NCBI GenBank assembly: GCA_032718475.1
Contig: JAUCBJ010008864.1
Coordinates: forward strand, 1 to 64,000
DNA length: 64,000 nt
Direction: 5' to 3'
Source of the DNA: Nemertoderma westbladi
Lineage: Eukaryota > Xenacoelomorpha > Nemertodermatida > Nemertodermatidae
Part shown: positions 12,705 to 23,000 of the stretch, one piece after another
How positions within the stretch are numbered: position 1 is the stretch's first letter
Layout of the letters: every line of letters starts with the position of its first letter
Position numbers and translations under genes: made by a program
The notes under the pieces: model-generated
The model's database searches: none
What the model was told of the DNA's origin: nothing
Seen by the model: the letters and a program-made list of their open reading frames with translations, nothing else

Positions 12705-14612
12705 TTAAATAATTATTTTATATTTCGTGCGTGGGAAGGGCGTCTCGCCCTCATTCCCACCCCCCTCAGTCCAAAACTTTGGACGACTAAAAACTCTCAC
12801 GTGCCCCTTCTTCCGGTAGGCACTCTCCCGCTGCCCTCCTATACGTCCTCTAACTCTTCGCCACACTCTCTTCGGTGCCACCTTTGCTGGCCTCCCCCTT
12901 CGTATGTGCGCTGGCATTAGAGCCCTCGACGACCCCCGCTCGTCCCTCGGTATACGCGGTGTCTGCCCGTGCAATGCCCCCTCGCACTGTGTCCGTCCTG
13001 CGTGTGTATGCAACACGCCTCCTCCTACTTTCCCGACTCCCTTATGTTTGCTAATGGGCTTCTCTACCCCTGGTTTAGTCCTTTCATATCCTCTCCCTTT
13101 CCAACACTCTCCGGATCTGTGTCCTTTTACCACACATCGATGACATAGTCCGTTTGCGTCTGTGTAGGCTACACGATCTCGTTTGGGCAACGCTTTCCAG
13201 TACTTGCAACTCCTGGTCTTATGGGTTCCGTCCCGATGTAATTGACATTGGAATCCTGGATTATAGCGTTTCCTGTATAGTCCTTCACGTATCGCGCTTA
13301 GGTTTATATGTACCGATTTAATGTTTTGGTTGTCTAGACTCGGCCTACTGGGTATATTGGGATTGTGTTTATTTTTGGTGTTATTTTCTTTCTGTCCCTG
13401 CCATGGTGTGGCCCTGCTCCCAGCTAACTGTGGACTAGCAGTCCCCTGTACGGCCGCGTGTGGTATTGACTGTCCGCACGACCTGTTCTCGTCCAAGGGG
13501 TTCGATGTTCTCGCTCCTATTGGGGTATATTGTCGATATTGTGATGGGGGAATGTCACCCTGTCCCCCCCCAGCCGGTATGTTTCGTACTGGGTTTGATG
13601 TTAATATATTGGGGCCCATACGTCTATCTCCAATAACTCCCCCCTCCCCTGGATATATGTTATGTCCCTGTGTATTATTATAGTCATGCTGCTGTACCGA
13701 TATAGGCCTACCTACCTCTCGCCTACCTACCGGTATGTACTCCGCGACTTCCGGGTTTAATCCCGTCGTTCGCGCTATCCCATCGCCTACTCTATCTCTC
13801 CCAGCATGGCCTATAATAGTATGTGCAGTAAGGCCTACAGTATGTCCTGCAGTCTGCATGTGCCCTTCCGAACCGAAGTTTATTCTTCGCGAATCTCGAA
13901 TCTCCCCGCGACTACTGCACTCTCGATCGGCAGCTATATCCCGTCGGGAAGCTTCTCTCCGATCCCCTCTCCTGTTCTCAACTCTGTATTGGTACGTCTT
14001 GTACCCCTCTCTTGGCGTGCGGTGCGTTTCTCCGGGGCGACGGCAATCTCCCGAAGTTCGACCCCACTGGCTCCCTGACTCCATCTCTACTATCGACGGT
14101 TTGTTATCCGTCCTCGCACTCCTATCATTCGTGGCGACACTTCTTCTACTATCTTCTCTTCTTCTCTTTTCTGTGTAGTATTCCGGCTCGTGAGGTCTCT
14201 CGTCGACCTCCCGGTTAAACTCCACTGTTCTTCTTCTCTCTTCTGGTCGGGCTCGACGCTTCGCCTGCCCTCTCGCGACGTCAACCTGCCTCTCTCTGCT
14301 CGATCGCACGCCGCTGGGGATACTCGCAATCCCCCTATTACTCTCCGTCGCCGGGTGTTGCGGTTTACCTGATTCGGCCCGCGCATTATCCGCTGACGGC
14401 TGTGGGACACTCTCTGCCCCCCCTCTCTCTCTACTAACTTCTCGCGGTGGGGTGTCCGTAGCCCCCCCCCACCCGCCACTTCTAACTTCACTATCTCTTA
14501 CTACACTTCTGCACCCCTCTTGTGGGGCATTCTCTGCCCCCCCTCTCTCGCCACTAATCTTATTTGGTGGGGCGCCCGTAGCCCCCCCCCCACCCGCCAC
14601 ATCTAACTTCAA
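12705..14612 (-). CDS. Gag-like protein, C-terminal part with zinc knuckle (BEL/Pao style)
   Basis: Minus-strand frame of 635 codons. The middle is rich in Arg, Glu, Ser and Gly. Around residues 454-501 there is a paired zinc-binding region: a CX2HX4HX4C arrangement followed by a canonical CX2CX4HX4C knuckle in LCHRCVVKGHRSGEC. This arrangement is typical of the nucleocapsid part of BEL/Pao Gag proteins, which package element RNA into cytoplasmic particles. The C-terminal 130 residues are basic and contain no DTG/DSG protease motif. The frame overlaps the upstream gag frame (14560-16497) in a different register. The overlap holds two copies of a ~120-bp repeat, and a one-base difference in a C run (G run in the sense strand) separates the frames. 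The start codon is therefore probably not a true start; this is more likely the second half of one gag. Confidence 0.7.
   Translation of the reverse strand: MKLDVAGGGGATGAPPNKISGERGGAENAPQEGCRSVVRDSEVRSGGWGGATDTPPREVSRERGGAESVPQPSADNARAESGKPQHPATESNRGIASIPSGVRSSRERQVDVARGQAKRRARPEERRRTVEFNREVDERPHEPEYYTEKRRREDSRRSVATNDRSARTDNKPSIVEMESGSQWGRTSGDCRRPGETHRTPREGYKTYQYRVENRRGDRREASRRDIAADRECSSRGEIRDSRRINFGSEGHMQTAGHTVGLTAHTIIGHAGRDRVGDGIARTTGLNPEVAEYIPVGRREVGRPISVQQHDYNNTQGHNIYPGEGGVIGDRRMGPNILTSNPVRNIPAGGGQGDIPPSQYRQYTPIGARTSNPLDENRSCGQSIPHAAVQGTASPQLAGSRATPWQGQKENNTKNKHNPNIPSRPSLDNQNIKSVHINLSAIREGLYRKRYNPGFQCQLHRDGTHKTRSCKYWKALPKRDRVAYTDANGLCHRCVVKGHRSGECWKGRGYERTKPGVEKPISKHKGVGKVGGGVLHTHAGRTQCEGALHGQTPRIPRDERGSSRALMPAHIRRGRPAKVAPKRVWRRVRGRIGGQRESAYRKKGHVRVFSRPKFWTEGGGNEGETPFPRTKYKIII
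14462..14591 (-). repeat. ~120-bp tandem duplication inside gag with C-run length difference
   Basis: Two imperfect copies, one period (120 bp) apart, each containing a C run followed by ACCCGCCAC. The run is nine bases in one copy and ten in the other. The one-base difference coincides with the change of reading frame between the two gag frames. Confidence 0.75.
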
Positions 14613-16497
14613 TATCTCTTAATTCGTCTCTACACCCCTCTCTAGTCGACGCACTGTCTCTACTACGGCTGGGTCTATTCACCCCCGCCTCTCTCTCTAC
14701 TACTGCGTGGCCCATCAGGCCTACTTCGGGTTGGCTCAACCCCGCTACCTCCTGCCTACCAACTACGTGGCCTACCAGGCCGCCGCCGGGTTGGCACAAC
14801 CCTGCCACCTCCTGCCTACTAACTACGTGGCCTACCAGGCCCCCGTCTGCCGGGTTATGTACGTCCGACACGCTCACATTAATAGCACCATTCCCAATAT
14901 TATTTGTTAAATCAATTAAATTATTAGAATTTGAAACGGGATTATTATTTAAATTATTTAAATTACTTAGATCACTACTATTCTCTAAACTTAAATTATT
15001 ATTCGAATTATTTTGCGAGTTTGAATTGAAATTATTATTTAGAGTATTTGTATTTAAATTACTACTACCTGGTAAAATATTATTATTTCCTCTAATAAAG
15101 GGATTAGGGTTATCTACTACGGTACTATTAATATTAACTACTTCTGACGTACTACTACTACCCCCCCCGCCCGTACGGCTACACCAGTTCTGGTTCTCTC
15201 GCCCAGTGCCTGTAAGTGGGGTCTCACTCTCTGACATTTCCAACCGCGCCAGTTCTAGTCGGCGCCGTTTAAGTTTGGCTTGATATTGCGCAAGCCTCCC
15301 TATCCAGGCACGCAAATTATCCCGCCTGCGCTCATCCTCTATCCCCATCTCTCGCATATTCTGCTCGGTCAACTCTGCCCCTCTCGCAAGCATCTCAAAC
15401 TGCTCGCTCTCTACACCCATCTCTAGCTCTCTACACTCCTTGGCCCTCTCTCTATACTCCTCGGCCTTCTCTCTACACTCCCTCTCCAACTCTACAGCCT
15501 CCTCTGAGAGTGTGGTTTCCCTTCTCAATTGCCACTCTAACCATTCCTGCTTACTCGCAGCCGTTTCTAATTTATACTCTATGCGTTCACTCTGTCGCAC
15601 CCGTCTTTCTTTTACGGAGGATGTAGCAGACTTATCGGTTGCGACGGACTCCCGTCGCCCCTCCGTCCCACTAACTTTCCCCCGCTTCCCGGAACTTCCT
15701 CCGACCGACGAGACCGAATCCTCGAAATTAACCTCGGATTCGCCCTCCCCAGGTCTTCTAACTCTTACTTTCACTCCCCGGGCATCGACTAAGTATGGCC
15801 CTACGTACACTACGCTAGGTTCCATACCCCCACATTCCCATAGTTCAATCAGTTCGTTGACAACTCCCCTCGTCCTCTCCTCGGCTAATTCTCTCTGCCC
15901 AAAACACACTAGGTGATCAAAGTATCTGTTCGACTCACCTAGTCCTTTCCTCAGTCTCAGCTCGTCTACCTTCGCACCCTCCTTGGCCTCTCTCAGTTGC
16001 TCCCGGGTCGCGAGGTAGGCCCGTCGAAGTCGATCAGAAACCCCGACGTCCTCGTCGCCGACCTCTCCTCTGTCTCTCAGGGTCCGACGTCGTACCGACG
16101 GCCCCACCGTCGCCGTTCCGGTGGACCGTTTGTCGTCCTCGGCCTGTGGCGGACCGGCGACATCGGTTCGTCGACCCTCGCTCCGCGTCGACTCGTCTTT
16201 CTCTTCTCCTCCCGACTCGTCTCCTCTACTCGACTCGCTCTCTCCTGGTAGACGACCCCCCACATCTTGGTTCGCCGTGTTGCTCGTTGTCGACGTGGCG
16301 TCAACCTGCGTCGACGTGGTCGGCGTAGCATCGACCGGCGTCGTGGGTTCGTATCGTCTCGCCGTGGCCTCGCGGATCGTTAGATCGTCGTCCGGGGTCC
16401 GCGGCGGTGTCGTTCCTTTCTCTCCTATTCGGCTCATCTTTGTCTTTGGTGTCAGTCTATCACTGTCAGGGCAGCTGGGCGGATCTGATTCTGTCAC
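14560..16497 (-). CDS. Gag-like protein, N-terminal part with coiled coil and Asn-rich segment
   Basis: 645 codons, starting 34 bp inside the 5' LTR. Layout: a Ser/Thr/Asp-rich leader (1-170); a compact region (175-265) with CFGQRELAEERTRGVV; a long Glu/Arg/Leu-rich segment at about 296-419 that should form a coiled coil; an Asn-rich low-complexity segment at 446-539; and three copies of a 20-residue repeat with VGHVVGRQEVAG (549-597). By position and composition it is the particle-forming half of Gag. No database family can be named with certainty. It ends shortly after a homopolymer where the reading frame is lost relative to the downstream zinc-knuckle frame. Neighbouring tandem copies of the same segment have nine Cs (14462-14470) and ten Cs (14582-14591), which explains the shift. 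Confidence 0.65.
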   Translation of the reverse strand: MTESDPPSCPDSDRLTPKTKMSRIGEKGTTPPRTPDDDLTIREATARRYEPTTPVDATPTTSTQVDATSTTSNTANQDVGGRLPGESESSRGDESGGEEKDESTRSEGRRTDVAGPPQAEDDKRSTGTATVGPSVRRRTLRDRGEVGDEDVGVSDRLRRAYLATREQLREAKEGAKVDELRLRKGLGESNRYFDHLVCFGQRELAEERTRGVVNELIELWECGGMEPSVVYVGPYLVDARGVKVRVRRPGEGESEVNFEDSVSSVGGSSGKRGKVSGTEGRRESVATDKSATSSVKERRVRQSERIEYKLETAASKQEWLEWQLRRETTLSEEAVELERECREKAEEYRERAKECRELEMGVESEQFEMLARGAELTEQNMREMGIEDERRRDNLRAWIGRLAQYQAKLKRRRLELARLEMSESETPLTGTGRENQNWCSRTGGGGSSSTSEVVNINSTVVDNPNPFIRGNNNILPGSSNLNTNTLNNNFNSNSQNNSNNNLSLENSSDLSNLNNLNNNPVSNSNNLIDLTNNIGNGAINVSVSDVHNPADGGLVGHVVSRQEVAGLCQPGGGLVGHVVGRQEVAGLSQPEVGLMGHAVVEREAGVNRPSRSRDSASTREGCRDELRDIEVRCGGWGGGYGRPTK

Positions 16498-16531
16498 TGT
16501 CAGGGCAGCTGGGTGGAACTAGTTCTGTCAC

Positions 16532-17059
16532 TGTGACGGGATCTACGGATCCCGGTTTATCCGTTTGGGTTTTCTGCCCACGCGTCCCCGCCGTGTGTGA
16601 AAGGTAAAAGAGTTCTGATGTTGGGTAATATGTATAAAGGTATAATAGTCTGACAGTTGATATAATATAGCATGACACAATAGGTAATATATAATGGCGG
16701 TAGCGGACGGTGACAGAAGTCCCCGTTCCACCCTACTGATCTGACTGAGTAAACTGAATAACTGACCGGTATGATTACTGGTAACTGGTTATATTGCACG
16801 GTGGCCTTATTGCTACTCAATCGATGCCTTTCCCCCCTCTGATTGGTTGATACCCCTGTTGGCACCCTTTGCCCCCCTCTGAAGTGCTTCCCTTCGCCCT
16901 TGCTGTTCTCTCTCTTGTCAGGGGAGTAACCCCTGACCCTTATTGTGTGTGTCTCCTTTGGGGCCTATTGTCCCCGTTTACTGGGCTGACAATAGGCTCC
17001 CAATATTGCTTTATGGCTCACTCTATGGGTTTGTGTTAGCGGAATTGGATAAGCTAACA
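16532..17059 (-). repeat. 5' LTR of the BEL/Pao-like element
   Basis: 528 bp. By eye it is identical to 9649-10176. In minus-strand orientation it is the promoter-bearing LTR, with the gag frame starting just inside it. The base-for-base match indicates a recent insertion, because LTRs are identical at integration and diverge afterwards. Confidence 0.93.
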
Positions 17060-20000
17060 GGAATCTATTGGAATATTAAAGGGGGAATCTATTGAAATAA
17101 TAAAGGGGAATCTATTGGAATAATAAAGGGGAATCTATTGGAATAGAAATGTGAAATCAGGTGGAATAATAAAGGGGAATCTATTGGAATACTAAAGGGG
17201 AATCTATTGGAATAGAAATGTGAAATCAGGTGGAATAATAAAGGGGAATCTATTGGAATACTAAAGGGGAATCTATTGGAATATTAAAGGGGGAATCTAT
17301 TGAAATAATAAAGGGGATTCTATTGGAATAATAAAGGGGAATCTATTGGAATAATAAAGGGGAATCTATTGGAATAATAAAGGGGAATCTATTGGAATAA
17401 TAAAGGGGAATCTATTGGAATAGAAATGTGAAATCAGGTGGAATAATAAAGGGGAATCTATTGGAATAAAAATGGGGAATCTAATGTAATAAAAATAGGG
17501 AATATATTGGAATAATAATGGGGAATCTATTGGAATAAAAATGGGGAATCTAATGTAATAAAAATAGGGAATCTATTGGAATAAAAATGGGGAATCTATT
17601 GGAATAAAAATGGGGAATCTAATGTAATAAAAATAGGGAATATATTGGAATAATAATGGGGAATCTATTGGAATAAAAATGGGGAATCTAATGTAATAAA
17701 AATAGGGAATCTATTGTAATAAAAATAGGGAATATATTGGAATAATAAAGGGGAATATATTGGAATAATAAAGGGGAATCTATTGGAATACTAAAGGGGA
17801 ATCTATTGGAATATTAAAGGGGGAATCTATTGAAATAATAAAGGGGATTCTATTGGAATAATAAAGGGGAATCTATTGGAATAATAAAGGGCAATCTATT
17901 GGAATAATAAAGGGGAATCTATTGGAATAAAAATGGGGAATCTATTGGAATAATAAAGGGGAATCTATTGGAATAATAAAGGGGAATCTATTGGAATAAT
18001 AAAGGGGAATCTATTGGAATAATAAAGGGGAATCTATTGGAATAGAAATGTGAAATCAGGTGGAATAATAAAGGGGAATCTATTGGAATAAAAATGGGGA
18101 ATCTAATGTAATAAAAATAGGGAATATATTGGAATAATAATGGGGAATCTATTGGAATAAAAATGGGAATCTAATGTAATAAAAATAGGGAATCTAATGT
18201 AATAAAAATAGGGAATATATTGGAATAATAATGGGGAATCTATTGGAATAAAAATAGGGAATATTTTGGAAAAAATGGGGAATCTATTGGAATGCAAATT
18301 GGGAATCTAATGGAATAAAAATGGGGAATCTATTGGAATAAAAATGGGGAATCTAATGTAATAAAAATAGGGAATATATTGGAATAATAATGGGGAATCT
18401 ATTGGAATAAAAATGGGGAATCTAATGTAATAAAAATAGGGAATCTATTGGAATAAAAATGGGGAATCTATTGGAATAAAAATGGGGAATCTAATGTAAT
18501 AAAAATAGGGAATATATTGGAATAATAATGGGGAATCTATTGGAATAAAAATGGGGAATCTAATGTAATAAAAATAGGGAATATATTGGAATAATAATGG
18601 GGAATCTATTGGAATAAAAATAGGGAATATTTTGGAAAAAATGGGGAATCTATTGGAATAAAAATAGGGAATATATTGGAATAATAATGGGGAATCTATT
18701 GGAATAAAAATGGGGAATCTAATGTAATAAAAATAGGGAATATATTGGAATAATAATGGGGAATCTATTGGAATAAAAATAGGGAATATTTTGGAAAAAA
18801 TGGGGAATCTATTGTAATAAAAATAGGGAATATATTGGAATAATAAAGGGGAATATATTGGAATAATAAAGGGGAATCTATTGGAATACTAAAGGGGAAT
18901 CTATTGGAATATTAAAGGGGGAATCTATTGAAATAATAAAGGGGATTCTATTGGAATAATAAAGGGGAATCTATTGGAATAATAAAGGGCAATCTATTGG
19001 AATAAAAATGGGGAATCTATTGGAATAATAATGGGGAATATATTGGAATAATAAAGGGGAATCGATTGGAATAAAAATGGAGAATCTATCGGAATAATAA
19101 TGGGGGATCTATTGTAATAAAAATAGGGAATATTTTGGAAAAAATGGGGAATCTATTGGAATATTATAGGGGGAATCTATTGAAATAATAAAGGGGATTC
19201 TATTGGAATAATAAAGGGGAATCTATTGGAATAATAAAGGGGAATATATTGGAATAATAAAGGGGATTCTATTGGAATAATAAAGGGGAATCTATTGGAA
19301 TAATAAAGGGGAATCGATTGGAATAATAAAGGGGATTCTATTGGAATAATAAAGGGGAATCGATTGGAATAATAAAGGGGAATCTATTGGAATAATAAAG
19401 GGGAATCTATTGGAATAATAAAGGGGATTCTATTGGAATAATAAAGGGGAATCTATTGGAATAATAAAGGGGAATCTATTGGAATAATAAAGGGGAATCG
19501 ATTGGAATAATAAAGGGGAATCTATTGGAATAATAAAGGGGAATCGATTGGAATAATAAAGGGGATTCTATTGGAATAATAAAGGGGAATCGATTGGAAT
19601 AATAAAGGGGAATCTATTGGAATAATAAAGGGGAATCTATTGGAATAATAAAGGGGATTCTATTGGAATAATAAAGGGGAATCTATTGGAATAATAAAGG
19701 GGAATCTATTGGAATAATAAAGGGGAATCGATTGGAATAATAAAGGGGATTCTATTGGAATAATAAAGGGGAATCGATTGGAATAATAAAGGGGAATCTA
19801 TTGGAATAATAATGGGGGATCTATTGGAATAAAAATAGGGAATATATTGGAATAATAAATGGGAATCTATTGGAATAGAAATGTGAAATCAGGTGGAATA
19901 AAAAGGGGAATCTATTGGAATGAAAATTGGGAATCTATTGGAATAATAAAGGGGAATCAATTGGAATAATAAAGGGGAATCTATTGGAATAATAAAGGGG

Positions 20001-23000
20001 AATATATTGGAATAATAAAGGGGAATATATTGGAACAATAAAGGGGAATCGATTGGAATAATAAAGGGGATTCTATTGGAATAATAAAGGGGAATCTATT
20101 GGAATAATAAAGGGGAATCTATTGGAATAATAAAGGGGAATCTATTGGAATAATAAAGGGGAATCTATTGGAATAATAAAGGGGAATCTATTGGAATAAT
20201 AAAGGGGAATCTATTGGAATAATAAAGGGGAATCTATTGGAATAAAAATGGGGAATCTATTGGAATAATAAAGGGGAATCTATTGGAATAATAAAGGGGA
20301 ATCTATTGGAATAATAAAGGGGAATCTATTGGAATACTAAAGGGGAATCTATTGGAATATTAAGGGGGAATCTATTGAAATAATAAAGGGGAATCTATTG
20401 GAATAATAAAGGGGAATCTATTGGAATAGAAATGTGAAATCAGGTGGAATAAAAAGGGGAATCTATTGGAATGAAAATGTGGATTCTATTGGAATAATAA
20501 AGGGGAATCTATTGGAATAATAAAGGGGAATCTATTGGAATAATAAAGGGGAATAGATTGGAATAATAAAGGGGATTCTATTGGAATAATAAAGGGGAAT
20601 CGATTGGAATAATAAAGGGGAATCTATTGGAATAATAATGGGGGATCTATTGGAATAAAAATAGGGAATATATTGGAATAATAAATGGGAATCTATTGGA
20701 ATAGAAATGTGAAATCAGGTGGAATAAAAAGGGGAATCTATTGGAATGAAAATTGGGAATCTATTGGAATAATAAAGGGGAATCAATTGGAATAATAAAG
20801 GGGAATCTATTGGAATAATAAAGGGGAATCTATTGGAATAATAAAGGGGAATATATTGGAACAATAAAGGGGAATCGATTGGAATAATAAAGGGGATTCT
20901 ATTGGAATAATAAAGGGGAATCTATTGGAATAATAAAGGGGAATCTATTGGAATAATAAAGGGGAATCTATTGGAATAGAAATGTGAAATCAGGTGGAAT
21001 AATAAAGGGGAATCTATTGGAATACTAAAGGGGAATCTATTGGAATAGAAATGTGAAATCAGGTGGAATAATAAAGGGGAATCTATTGGAATACTAAAGG
21101 GGAATCTATTGGAATATTAAAGGGGGAATCTATTGAAATAATAAAGGGGATTCTATTGGAATAATAAAGGGGAATCTATTGGAATAATAAAGGGGAATCT
21201 ATTGGAATAATAAAGGGGAATCTATTGGAATAATAAAGGGGAATCTATTGGAATAGAAATGTGAAATCAGGTGGAATAATAAAGGGGAATCTATTGGAAT
21301 AAAAATGGGGAATCTAATGTAATAAAAATAGGGAATATATTGGAATAATAATGGGGAATCTATTGGAATAAAAATGGGGAATCTAATGTAATAAAAATAG
21401 GGAATCTATTGGAATAAAAATGGGGAATCTATTGGAATAAAAATGGGGAATCTAATGTAATAAAAATAGGGAATATATTGGAATAATAATGGGGAATCTA
21501 TTGGAATAAAAATGGGGAATCTAATGTAATAAAAATAGGGAATCTATTGTAATAAAAATAGGGAATATATTGGAATAATAAAGGGGAATATATTGGAATA
21601 ATAAAGGGGAATCTATTGGAATACTAAAGGGGAATCTATTGGAATATTAAAGGGGGAATCTATTGAAATAATAAAGGGAATTCTATTGGAATAATAAAGG
21701 GGAATCTATTGGAATAATAAAGGGCAATCTATTGGAATAATAAAGGGGAATCTATTGGAATAAAAATGGGGAATCTATTGGAATAATAAAGGGGAATCTA
21801 TTGGAATAATAAAGGGGAATCTATTGGAATAATAAAGGGGAATCTATTGGAATAATAAAGGGGAATCTATTGGAATAGAAATGTGAAATCAGGTGGAATA
21901 ATAAAGGGGAATCTATTGGAATAAAAATGGGGAATCTAATGTAATAAAAATAGGGAATATATTGGAATAATAATGGGGAATCTATTGGAATAAAAATGGG
22001 AATCTAATGTAATAAAAATAGGGAATCTAATGTAATAAAAATAGGGAATATATTGGAATAATAATGGGGAATCTATTGGAATAAAAATAGGGAATATTTT
22101 GGAAAAAATGGGGAATCTATTGGAATGCAAATTGGGAATCTAATGGAATAAAAATGGGGAATCTATTGGAATAAAAATGGGGAATCTAATGTAATAAAAA
22201 TAGGGAATATATTGGAATAATAATGGGGAATCTATTGGAATAAAAATGGGGAATCTAATGTAATAAAAATAGGGAATCTATTGGAATAAAAATGGGGAAT
22301 CTATTGGAATAAAAATGGGGAATCTAATGTAATAAAAATAGGGAATAAATTGGAATAATAATGGGGAATCTATTGGAATAAAAATGGGGAATCTAATGTA
22401 ATAAAAATAGGGAATATATTGGAATAATAATGGGGAATCTATTGGAATAAAAATAGGGAATATTTTGGAAAAAATGGGGAATCTATTGGAATAAAAATAG
22501 GGAATATATTGGAATAATAATGGGGAATCTATTGGAATAAAAATGGGGAATCTAATGTAATAAAAATAGGGAATATATTGGAATAATAATGGGGAATCTA
22601 TTGGAATAAAAATAGGGAATATTTTGGAAAAAATGGGGAATCTATTGTAATAAAAATAGGGAATATATTGGAATAATAAAGGGGAATATATTGGAATAAT
22701 AAAGGGGAATCTATTGGAATACTAAAGGGGAATCTATTGGAATATTAAAGGGGGAATCTATTGAAATAATAAAGGGGATTCTATTGGAATAATAAAGGGG
22801 AATCTATTGGAATAATAAAGGGCAATCTATTGGAATAAAAATGGGGAATCTATTGGAATAATAATGGGGAATATATTGGAATAATAAAGGGGAATCGATT
22901 GGAATAAAAATGGAGAATCTATCGGAATAATAATGGGGGATCTATTGTAATAAAAATAGGGAATATTTTGGAAAAAATGGGGAATCTATTGGAATATTAA

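Larger units (their letters stand above)
9649..17059 (-). mobile_element. Non-autonomous BEL/Pao-like LTR retrotransposon, gag only
   Basis: A 7411-bp insertion in the satellite. It is bounded by two 528-bp direct repeats beginning TGTGACGGG and ending CTAACA (TG...CA termini) and flanked by a 5-bp TSD GGAAT (9644-9648 and 17060-17064). Removing the element and one TSD copy restores a regular satellite unit, so the insertion borders are secure. Minus-strand orientation is shown by a polypurine tract next to the left LTR and by minus-strand gag-like frames with a zinc knuckle. No reverse transcriptase, integrase or protease frame is visible; about 2.5 kb of short repeats lies between gag and the 3' LTR. 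I did not find a primer-binding site beginning with TGG beside the 5' LTR. The BEL/Pao assignment rests on the style of the paired zinc-finger region and is inferred. Confidence 0.85.

Noticed and set aside
13321-14178. Plus-strand open frames opposite gag (e.g. 13321-13683, 13735-14178)
   Set aside because: Shadows of the GC-rich minus-strand gag frames.
16498-16531. Primer-binding site next to the 5' LTR
   Set aside because: The sequence after the LTR (GTGACAGAACTAGTTC on the minus strand) does not start with TGG or match a tRNA 3' end that I can recognise.
9649-17059. Endogenous retrovirus with env
   Set aside because: No env, pol or protease frame is visible; only gag-like frames and short repeats.
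18103-22130. Identical 64-codon open frames in the satellite (18103-18297 and 21936-22130)
   Set aside because: They are translations of 23-bp repeat units and are identical only because of the 3833-bp duplication. No protein-like composition.
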